A stretch of 42,901 nucleotides of DNA. Origin: Ruminiclostridium sufflavum DSM 19573. GTDB taxonomy: Bacteria > Bacillota > Clostridia > Acetivibrionales > DSM-1351. The translations under genes were made by a program, and so were the position numbers. The notes beneath the pieces were generated by a model. The model saw nothing but the letters and a program-made list of their open reading frames with translations. It was not told where the DNA came from and ran no database searches. Below are positions 37,154-42,901 of the stretch, in pieces; within the stretch, counting starts at the first letter, position 1; each line of letters begins with the position of its first letter. Location of the stretch: NCBI RefSeq assembly GCF_003208175.1, contig NZ_QKMR01000028.1, forward strand, positions 1 to 42,901. The letters run 5' to 3'.

Positions 37154-38105
37154 ATGGTACCTCCGGAATGATATCTTCTGAAAATAATGACATTTCCTGA
37201 TAGGTTGGAAAGAATTCAGGTACGAAGTGAAAATAGTACAAAGTACTTTTTATAGAATTATGTCCCATGTATCTCATGAGATATGGAAGCATGATGTTTA
37301 CATCCAGTCCTTCGCGTGCCCATTTATTAAGATTGTAATAAGCGAAATGATGTCGGAAATCATATACTGTTGGGATGATATCACTATTAAAGTCAGGAAA
37401 TGCTTGAAACCAGAACTTATGAAAATTTCTGTTTAACATGCCACTTGAATAGTGTCCATCAACTCTATAAGGAAAAAAGTATTTTCTGTATGGAAATACT
37501 TGGCTAATTGTGATTTCGTATTCTTTTAGATAAGCAGACAGTTCTTCACTAATGAATATTCTTCTGCTTTTTAGTCCTTTTGATTGTATGATATCCATGT
37601 ATTTGTACTCTATATCCACATTTTTGCATAACAGGGTGGTTGTTTCCTTACATCTCAGTCCACAACAATAAACTAATCTAAACATGGCTGGAAGAACTAT
37701 TTCTCGACCTTGAAATGAATCATGTGGCTTAACACTGTCACACTCTGCAAAGACCATATTGATTTCCATTCGGTTAAAAAAATATGGAGGCTCAGGATGT
37801 ATTTGCGGATTTTTATTTGCTGGAACAATAAATGCATTTGAAAATCCCTGCAATTGAAGGTAGCGGCTGAATTCTCGTAACACGGCAACACAGTTATATA
37901 AAGTACCTGGTGCATCTGACATAGTATCGATAAAAGCTAAAATACTGCTTTTATCTGGGATACTGCAATTATCAGATGTTTTTTCAGCAAATGATACATA
38001 GTGCATTAAACAATAACTTTGTGTTTCATACACATAGCCTAAACTCTTTTTATACACCACAAATGATTCAGCATTTGTTCTTAGTGAAATTTGATTACAT
38101 AGCAT
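37143..38105 (-). CDS. ritB: Tyrosine recombinase, second gene of the RIT trio
   Basis: 320 residues from the ATG at 38103-38105 (MLCNQISLRTNAESF), which has AGGGGGTGA five bases upstream and overlaps the previous gene's stop region by 11 bases. Catalytic residues: Arg in CGLRCKETTTL, the box YDFRHHFAYYNL (Asp in place of the usual first His), MGHNSIKSTLYYFH with the nucleophile Tyr. The HxxR box starting with a non-His residue is a mild departure but is seen in this family. It ends overlapping the third gene. Confidence 0.85.
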   Translation of the reverse strand: MLCNQISLRTNAESFVVYKKSLGYVYETQSYCLMHYVSFAEKTSDNCSIPDKSSILAFIDTMSDAPGTLYNCVAVLREFSRYLQLQGFSNAFIVPANKNPQIHPEPPYFFNRMEINMVFAECDSVKPHDSFQGREIVLPAMFRLVYCCGLRCKETTTLLCKNVDIEYKYMDIIQSKGLKSRRIFISEELSAYLKEYEITISQVFPYRKYFFPYRVDGHYSSGMLNRNFHKFWFQAFPDFNSDIIPTVYDFRHHFAYYNLNKWAREGLDVNIMLPYLMRYMGHNSIKSTLYYFHFVPEFFPTYQEMSLFSEDIIPEVPYEE

Positions 38106-39324
38106 CACATTCACCCCCTCTTGGAAGAGGTAATGTACATTCTGCAAGCTTGAGATCATCTGTCGTGATATACCTCATAGAATTATCTGGATTACTATGG
38201 CCCAAAGCCTCTGAAATAACAGGCAAAGGAACGCCTTGCCTCAGCAATCTTGATGCAGTACTATGACGAGTAATACGGGTTCCGTAAATACGACCATTGG
38301 ATTCTACTCCTGTATTATTGGCTATTCTAAATAGAATTCTATAACAAGCGGCATGAGATTTTATTGGTACAAATGGTGCTTCAAAACGTAAAAACACATA
38401 GTCACTTTGAGAAACAGGTCTTTCATTTAGAAGATAATCAACAAGAGGATTTCCAATTGTTTCTTTCAAAGGCAAAACCAAAGATTTTCCAGTCTTTTCT
38501 TGAATAAGACGAATCGCACTGTGTTCCCAGTCAATATCCCTAAGTTTTAGGTTGCAGATATCAACGGCTCTTAAGCCTGTTTCAAGTGCAATGAAGGATA
38601 TCGTTTTATCTCTTGAAGTAATTGGAGCATTCTCAAGATATTGAATCATCTGCTGATATTCTTCGTCATTATATACTTTAAGAATGTCGCGTTTTTTTGG
38701 CAGATGAACTGGTATCTCTCTTACAAAGGACTGAGTGTATTCTGATAATTGTAGAAAAAGCTTTAATCTAGGCATATGTGAACCTAAGCTTGTTGAAGAA
38801 TAATGCTCCTGAACCACGACAACAATAAATGCTACAACATCACCATTCTGAATTTCACTAGTAGATTGATATCCTTTATCACTGAGATATCGTAGAAAAT
38901 ACCCAACAAATCTATGATATCCATCACGAGTGTTAGTCTTTAATCCTCTAGATAACATCATTTCATCAAATTTTAAGAACATAGTATTAAAATCTCGTGA
39001 TTTAAAACTTTCAGCAGGTGCACCGGAATTGATGCTCCAGTCTACTGCACCTGCTCTGATAAACGATTCAATAAACTGAATGATTCTACAATGGTAACAA
39101 TATCTTGAATGGCAGTATTCGTCTGTTCCTGGATGATTTGTATCCGCTATAAATACAAGTCCTAAATTTGTAGAATATACTTCTTCCTTCCTGCTGTCAG
39201 CCAATTTTTGCAGTCTGGAAAAAATACCTCTATAGATTTGTATTGTGCCTTCTGCAAAGCCTGTGTCTACCATGATCTGTATTATAGCATTAATTAGGTC
39301 CGTTAATTTCATTGTTTTTCTCAT
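38095..39324 (-). CDS. ritA: Tyrosine recombinase, first gene of the RIT trio
   Basis: 409 residues from the ATG at 39322-39324 (MRKTMKLTDLINAI), with AGGAGG seven bases upstream. A longer frame beginning at 39372, one base inside the right inverted repeat's edge, has no such site. Catalytic residues: Arg in ETGLRAVDICNL, the box TRITRHSTASRLL, LGHSNPDNSMRYI with Tyr. A His/Cys-containing insert (YCHSRYCYHCRII) near residue 80 may bind metal. The gene leads the operon; its promoter must lie in the 140 bp including the inverted repeat, so recombinase binding there could regulate it. Confidence 0.85.
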   Translation of the reverse strand: MRKTMKLTDLINAIIQIMVDTGFAEGTIQIYRGIFSRLQKLADSRKEEVYSTNLGLVFIADTNHPGTDEYCHSRYCYHCRIIQFIESFIRAGAVDWSINSGAPAESFKSRDFNTMFLKFDEMMLSRGLKTNTRDGYHRFVGYFLRYLSDKGYQSTSEIQNGDVVAFIVVVVQEHYSSTSLGSHMPRLKLFLQLSEYTQSFVREIPVHLPKKRDILKVYNDEEYQQMIQYLENAPITSRDKTISFIALETGLRAVDICNLKLRDIDWEHSAIRLIQEKTGKSLVLPLKETIGNPLVDYLLNERPVSQSDYVFLRFEAPFVPIKSHAACYRILFRIANNTGVESNGRIYGTRITRHSTASRLLRQGVPLPVISEALGHSNPDNSMRYITTDDLKLAECTLPLPRGGECDAM

Positions 39325-39373
39325 TTGACCACCTCCTGATAAGATGGTCTCAAAGAATGAGTGCATGTTCAAG

Positions 39374-39465
39374 AAAAAACTATTCCGAAAATTCTCCGCG
39401 ATTTCCGGTAACTATAGGAAGTTCAAAAAACTTTCGGCATAGTTTTTTCTTCGGGATAGTCAACA
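39374..39465. repeat. RIT right inverted repeat
   Basis: Exact reverse complement of 36038-36129. It ends in TCAACA, complement of the TGTTGA core, and is followed at once by the palindrome at 39460-39491. Confidence 0.95.
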
Positions 39466-39491
39466 CTATACCGAATTCGGTATAGTGTTGA
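39460..39491. repeat. 32-bp perfect palindrome at the RIT right junction
   Basis: TCAACA, then CTATACCGAA, TTCGGTATAG and TGTTGA form a perfect 32-bp palindrome made of two inverted copies of the CTATNCCGAA motif, each next to a TGTTGA/TCAACA core. It occurs only at the right end, between the inverted repeat and the resumed integrase gene. It could be an extra recombinase site carried with the element, or the trace of an earlier insertion and excision at the same spot. Confidence 0.85.
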
Positions 39492-39819
39492 TAATGGTGG
39501 CCCATATAAAAATGATCAGCTGGGTTTAATCTGTGCATCCGTTGGCATCGCTTTAATTCACAGCCGCGCATATTCTCCAGAATCCAAAGGGAAAATTGAA
39601 CGGAGCTTTAGAACCATTAAAGACAACTGGATGAACGGTGTGGATTGGGACAACTTTGACTCATTAGAAGCTTTAAACACCGAGTTTAATATCTTTCTAT
39701 CTGAAAAATATATGAATAGTATTCATTCAGCCTTGGGGCTAACTCCTCGTGAAAGATACCTTAAAGACAGCCACAAAATCAAGTTCATCCCATTAGAAAA
39801 GTTTCGAAAAAGGAATTAG
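39490..39819 (+). pseudogene. DDE integrase/transposase, 3' part
   Basis: Continues from 36043: DNGGPYKNDQLGLICASVG with the second catalytic Asp, then PESKGKIERSF with the catalytic Glu, and SIHSALGLTPRERY. It ends after FIPLEKFRKRN. Related integrases continue for another 100 or so residues with a beta-barrel domain; that part is missing here, together with the first residues of the ATPase that follows, suggesting an internal deletion at this junction near 39790-39800. Confidence 0.8.
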
Positions 39820-40572
39820 TGAAAAATATAGTTTTAATTCAGAGGATTTTAAACAAGCGACGGCAAGACTTGAGCACCTTAAAAGCACCCGAGGAATAGG
39901 GCTTTTCACTGGTCTTTCGGGAACCGGAAAAACATTTACGCTCAGATGCTTCACTGCCGCTTTGAACCCTAATCTATATAAGGTGGCCTACATTCCTTTA
40001 TCCACTGTTACTGTTATGGAGTTTTATCGAATCTTAGCTTTGAGTCTTGATTTGGAGCCTCAGTCTAAGAAAACAGATCTTTTTAGATCTATTCAGAATA
40101 GAATTACAACCCTTGCTAAAGAGAAAAAAATTATCCCCACTATTATCATTGATGAGTCGCAGTACCTTAAAACGGAGGTATTAAATGACCTAAAGCTATT
40201 ATTGAATTTTGATATGGACTCAAAAAACTATGCAATTTTTATCCTAACAGGTCAGCCAACTCTAAATAGTATTTTATCAAAACAAGTTCATGAAGCCCTC
40301 CGCCAAAGAATTGTAATTAACTACAATTTTCAGGGAATTACCAAATCTGAAATGGAAAATTACATAATTTCTAGGCTTCTCTCTGTGGCTGCCACGAACC
40401 AATATTTAATCAAAATGCTTTAGAATCGCTGTATTCTTGTTGTAATGTCTCTACTAGAAAGCTTGACTCAATTATTGAAAAATGCCTTATGATTGGGGCT
40501 ACCCAAAATGTTAGGTCAATAGACACTGAAATTGTAATGGCGGCACAAAATGAAACAGAACTAATCGCATAG
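39797..40572 (+). pseudogene. AAA ATPase of the transposon (TnsC/ExeA-like), start lost and frameshifted
   Basis: The frame opens at 39797 without a start codon (FEKGISEKYSFNSEDFKQA), then has Walker A GLSGTGKTFTLR, Walker B TIIIDESQYL, the sensor region IFILTGQPTL and an Arg-rich box EALRQRIVINYNF. Near 40405-40415 the frame shifts: one frame ends at 40423 and the protein continues in another as NQNALESLYSCC to a stop at 40572. Members of this family select targets and activate the DDE integrase. The missing first 10-15 residues fit a deletion that also removed the integrase tail. Confidence 0.75.
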
Positions 40573-40583
40573 CGGAGGATTTT

Positions 40584-40832
40584 ATGGGATTTGATTGTAT
40601 TAACAAAGGAAAAAGCAAGACGGAGCGTTGGAAAGGCCGTATAAAATCATTGTATAAAAATGCAAATTTCTATGAATTTCGGATCGAAAGCCGCTCTAGC
40701 ATCCATGTTATGGTCGGTAAAAATTCTTGTGGCGGATTTGCTTGTATGCCTGATTTCGGAGCTGGTTGCCATATAGCAGATTTTAGGGATGAGTTTTGGA
40801 ATAGAGAGAAATTAGTACAAGTTCTTGGATAA
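40584..40832 (+). CDS. Small DUF6618-like protein
   Basis: 82 residues: MGFDCINKGKSKTERWKGRI, then SIHVMVGKNSCGGFACMPDFGAGCHIADFRDEFWN. The block from IHVMVG to the final FWN with Gly and Cys residues matches DUF6618 proteins of clostridial mobile elements. GCGGAGG lies nine bases before the ATG and it starts 11 bp after the ATPase gene, so it is a passenger of the same transcript. Its function is unknown. It is followed by a strong terminator. Confidence 0.6.
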   Translation: MGFDCINKGKSKTERWKGRIKSLYKNANFYEFRIESRSSIHVMVGKNSCGGFACMPDFGAGCHIADFRDEFWNREKLVQVLG

Positions 40833-40874
40833 GTTGATGATATTACAGTCGCAAGTGCATTAAGATCTATAGCT

Positions 40875-40904
40875 GAACAGTCTTTCTAAAGGCTGTTCTT
40901 TTTT
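40875..40904 (+). terminator. Intrinsic terminator of the transposon operon
   Basis: GAACAGTCTTT pairs with AAAGGCTGTTC (11 bp with one G-T pair) around a two-base loop, followed by TTTTTT. It ends the plus-strand genes 42 bp after the last stop. Confidence 0.85.
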
Positions 40905-40909
40905 GCGCT

Positions 40910-41035
40910 TGGTTATTTTATTTTGCAAAAGCAGCTATTTTATTGTGAAGGTTAACTATTTTAATTTGCAAATCCTTTATTTTTTAGGAGTTTTTAATTT
41001 GTAAACTGTGGGGTAAAATAATGTGTAAATCTACA
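40910..41035. repeat. Right transposon end with subterminal repeats
   Basis: Read on the minus strand from the tip: TGTAGATTTACACATTATTT, TTTACAAATTAAAAA, TTTGCAAATTAAAATAG, TTCACAATAAAATAG, TTTGCAAAATAAAATAA. These share TTYRCAnAATAAAATA and are spaced about 20 bases apart. Similar but fewer copies (TTCACGAAATAAACC, TTTGCAGAATAATAAAT) occur within 110 bp of the left end. Multiple, unequal binding sites at the two ends are a feature of TnsB-type transposases. Confidence 0.6.
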
Positions 41036-41041
41036 TCCAGT
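41036..41041. repeat. Target-site duplication, right copy (TCCAGT)
   Basis: Second copy of the six bases at 34445-34450, flanking the 34451-41035 transposon. Confidence 0.85.
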
Positions 41042-41455
41042 CAGTCCTCGGAACATTTGAGCAGCCAGTTTGACATGGTTTGTCTTGATAAGCATATTCC
41101 ATACCTGCGGAAATCCTGTTCCTGTCGGTACAGCGGTGCTCTCATAGCAAACTTTTGTGTCATGATTTGTGCTACAGCTTCAGGATATGCAAAACTACCC
41201 TTAATGACAGGCTCGTCAACAGGTGCTTTAAGAATAGGAACCCCACAAGCATTTTTTCACAATCCCGACAAACATATGTATACCTCACATGCTCTACAAT
41301 AACTGCCTTTGCAGGTATCAGCTTTAATTCACGCCGTATGTCCCTACCCATAACGTGGAGTGCTTCGCCACACTCTGGACATATTTGTTTATCTTTGGGA
41401 AGAGTATTCTCAACCACTTCCACAGGTAAATCTGGTGTGAATATTCTTGTGCGAT
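41036..41455 (-). pseudogene. tnpC: IS66 transposase TnpC, middle remnant
   Basis: The minus strand encodes RIFTPDLPVEVVENTLPKDK, CPECGEALHVMGRDIRRELK, VIVEHVRYTYVCRDCEK and, after a one-base loss in an A-run near 41250, NACGVPILKAPVDEPVIKGS, AQIMTQKFAMRAPLYRQEQD and SRQTMSNWLLKCSED. These are consecutive conserved blocks of IS66 TnpC including its zinc-binding domain. The frame stops at a TGA where Trp is usual, just before the transposon end. The 5' end was lost when IS21 arrived at about 41455-41515. The C-terminal part is at 34025-34444. Confidence 0.8.
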
Positions 41456-41467
41456 GAAATCGCAGTA

Positions 41468-41506
41468 CCGGAAAAGTGGAAATCAGATGTCCGGCACTGG
41501 AAATCA
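41468..41506. repeat. IS21 terminal repeats near istB
   Basis: CCGG followed by TGGAAATCA occurs twice (41468-41485 and 41491-41506). This is the istB-side end of the IS21 remnant. Its sequence differs from the repeats at 250-303, as expected for the other end or for a different IS21. Confidence 0.55.
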
Positions 41507-41520
41507 TTTTTGGTGCGAGT

Positions 41521-42297
41521 TTACTCGCTTAAGGACTTCTCTAGTCCATATACCTCACGCATAGATATATCCTTTGCTGGATCAATGCTTTCGATATTGA
41601 TTTTGTATGAGTCATGAACAATCCTGTCTAAAATGGCATCCGATAATGGACTATCCGAGCCACCAAGTTGTTCATACCAGCCTTCTGAGCGGTACTGTGA
41701 ACAGAAGATGGTAGATGATTTCTTTCTTCTCCTATGTAGGAGTTCAAAGATATCCTTTTGTTCATTTTCGGTCGGTTTCAGTAAGAGCCACTCGTCAATA
41801 ATGAGGAGTACAGTGTTCGCATATCTGGACATGACCTTCCTGTAGGTGCCTTCACTTCTTGCCATTTCAAGGTCAATGAGAAGATCGGGAAGTCTAATGT
41901 ACTTTGTAGAATAGTATTGTTTGCAGGCTTCCATTCCAAAGGCGCAACTCATATAGGTTTTACCACAGCCGGTTGCACCGGTAATAAATAAGTTCCGGTG
42001 TTCAGTGATATATTCACATGTTGCAATCCTCTTTATGAGGTCTTTATTCAACTTGCGGCCTGAAGTGTAATCAATGTTTCCGAAATAAGCCTCAGGCTGA
42101 TCAAATTCGGCATTTTTGATAAGTCTCTTGAGTCGGTTATTCTTACGGCTACTGAATTCGATATCCACCAGCATACCGAATCGGTCCTCAAAAGGGATAT
42201 CATTTATTTTAGAATCCTTTAACTGGCTACGGAATGCATCTGACATTGCCGTCAGGCGCATTTCAATTAATTTATCAATTGTACTTTGGTTAGTCAT
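41521..42297 (-). CDS. istB: IS21 helper ATPase IstB
   Basis: 258 residues, normal IstB length. Walker A GATGCGKTYMSCAFG is near residue 105 and Walker B VLLIIDEWLLLKP near 165. IstB assembles on DNA and directs IstA to the target site. AGGAGG lies nine bases before the ATG, and the istA stop is seven bases upstream, as usual for IS21. The gene is intact, but its istA partner is only a 3' fragment, so the element cannot transpose unaided. Confidence 0.9.
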   Translation of the reverse strand: MTNQSTIDKLIEMRLTAMSDAFRSQLKDSKINDIPFEDRFGMLVDIEFSSRKNNRLKRLIKNAEFDQPEAYFGNIDYTSGRKLNKDLIKRIATCEYITEHRNLFITGATGCGKTYMSCAFGMEACKQYYSTKYIRLPDLLIDLEMARSEGTYRKVMSRYANTVLLIIDEWLLLKPTENEQKDIFELLHRRRKKSSTIFCSQYRSEGWYEQLGGSDSPLSDAILDRIVHDSYKINIESIDPAKDISMREVYGLEKSLSE

Positions 42298-42303
42298 AAT
42301 GCC

Positions 42304-42552
42304 TTACCTCCTGTAATAATCGGCACCTCTTATGACGCCGAATTTGTTCTGTGTAGTTTCAAGTTTAGGTTCCTCTGTTGCCAAATTGTCTTGTGCTGCA
42401 GTAAGTATATTTTTAATACTTTTGTAGCTGGGAGAAGCTGTGTAACCAAGTGACTTTTTGCAGGCCGCTTCTAGTCGTACAACCGAATATTTATCGGCCA
42501 GCTTAAGAAGCCCCATACAACTCTTATAGGTCTGTTGTTCGTAAGCGCTCAA
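42304..42552 (-). pseudogene. istA: IS21 transposase IstA, C-terminal remnant
   Basis: About 82 residues of the IstA C-terminus (AYEQQTYKSCMGLLKLADKY, then YTASPSYKSIKNIL and GVIRGADYYRR). The frame is closed upstream by a TAA at about 42566, so the catalytic part is missing. The break lies near 42555-42600, where the next IS66 begins. It is transcribed in the same direction as the istA start at the left window edge, but the two parts do not overlap and I cannot tell whether they came from one element type. Confidence 0.75.
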
Positions 42553-42676
42553 TAAAAGAGCGCATTACACATTAACCATTCATTTGAGATAATACTTCCA
42601 AAGAACCTTTAGACTTTTTCAAGTTTTTCGTCAATGACTAAAAAGTCCAAAGCAATTTTGAGGAGGCTATCAGAAA

Positions 42677-42901
42677 ATGGATAAAATCACAGATGCCAAA
42701 ACCGAATTCAGGCGGAGGCAATGGACTCAAATAATTCAGGACTGCCAGAACAGTGGTATGACAGTTGTAGGCTGGTGCAGCCAGAACAACGTGAATACAA
42801 AATCATACTACTACTGGCTACGAAAAATTCGTTCCCTGGCATGTGAAACCGGAACACTTGTACCACAAAGAAATGAACAGAAGATTGTACCGGTATCTTT
42901 C
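42677..42901 (+). CDS. tnpA: IS66 accessory protein TnpA (runs off the window)
   Basis: 75 residues visible: MDKITDAKTEFRRRQWTQII, then GMTVVGWCSQNNVNTKSYYYWLRKIR, the helix-turn-helix pattern of the first IS66 open reading frame, needed for transposition with TnpB and TnpC. GAGGAGG lies about ten bases before the ATG. The rest of the element lies to the right. Its orientation is opposite to that of the tnpC remnant at 41036-41455, so it is a separate copy. Confidence 0.85.
   Translation, partial: MDKITDAKTEFRRRQWTQIIQDCQNSGMTVVGWCSQNNVNTKSYYYWLRKIRSLACETGTLVPQRNEQKIVPVSF

Larger units (their letters stand above)
36038..39491. mobile_element. RIT element (three tyrosine recombinases) with perfect 92-bp inverted repeats
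   Basis: The element contains three overlapping tyrosine recombinase genes in one direction and nothing else, the definition of a recombinase-in-trio element. Perfect inverted repeats of 92 bp lie at 36038-36129 and 39374-39465. Direct TGTTGA copies at 36038-36043 and 39486-39491 mark the insertion; deleting 36044-39491 restores the integrase gene. The motif CTATNCCGAA occurs three times in each repeat (36044, 36061, inverted at 36114), and twice in the extra palindrome at the right end, so it is likely the recombinase-binding site. All genes look intact and the element may be active. Confidence 0.88.
34451..41035. mobile_element. DUF6431 / DDE-integrase / AAA-ATPase transposon, inserted in IS66 and carrying a RIT element
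   Basis: The ends are TGTAGATTCAC at 34451 and its inverted partner, GTAAATCTACA, ending at 41035; TG...CA ends and a six-base target duplication are seen. Inside, on the plus strand: a DUF6431-like gene, a DDE integrase gene split by a RIT element, an AAA ATPase with a frameshift, a DUF6618-like gene and a terminator. Subterminal copies of a TTTGCAnAATAAAATA-like motif occur near both ends, more on the right. Length is 6,585 bp, about 3.1 kb without the RIT. With broken integrase and ATPase it should be unable to move by itself. Confidence 0.8.

Overview
The window is AT-rich, with Shine-Dalgarno sites of the AGGAGG type, tightly packed operons and a gene stock typical of gut Clostridia (Lachnospiraceae-like): large serine recombinases of the TnpX/Ccr kind, an IS21, IS66 remnants and a DUF6431/DDE-integrase/AAA transposon. 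There is no housekeeping gene. It reads as a chromosomal or integrative-element defence island flanked by mobile-element debris. No CRISPR array, rRNA or intact tRNA was seen.

Layout. 1-303: 5' end of an IS21 istA and its terminal repeats, which abut a truncated zinc-ribbon gene (302-664). 739-859: seven DnaA-box-like 9-mers on one strand. 883-2422 (-): a multi-pass membrane protein and a 202-residue protein of unknown function, divergent from a two-gene McrBC restriction system (2606-6125, +). 6525-15842 (-): a tight four-gene operon, DUF499 ATPase / DUF3780 / DUF1156 DNA methyltransferase / PLD-SNF2 helicase, an anti-phage-associated modification cassette. 16441-18021 (-): three small unassigned genes. 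18232-18425: a hairpin-rich stretch closing in a terminator, then a 463-residue serine recombinase. 20082-22072 (-): an RloA/RloB (AbiL-like) pair. 22272-23024 (-): a self-inhibited Fic protein. 23375-27373 (-): a Gabija pair whose GajA carries an in-frame N-terminal DUF1413 domain with a second strong start after it.

27669-32832 (-): a serine recombinase cassette of a leader with competing hairpins, a SHOCT-like small protein, an active recombinase, a second protein lacking the catalytic domain, and another active recombinase, the genes overlapping. 33427-33869 is a frameshifted sigma-like gene.

34025-42901 is a stack of nested transposons whose boundaries can be read to the base. An IS66 tnpC gene is split by a 6,585-bp transposon (34451-41035, 6-bp target duplication TCCAGT). 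That transposon's DDE integrase gene is split by a RIT element (three tyrosine recombinases, perfect 92-bp inverted repeats), inserted at the codon of the second catalytic Asp. An IS21 remnant (istB, istA 3' end) and the start of another IS66 close the window.

Working together: McrBC, the methylation/helicase operon, AbiL-like, Fic and Gabija modules would give layered defence. The serine recombinases probably moved or still move parts of the island. Functions are inferred from motifs read by eye; no database search was run.
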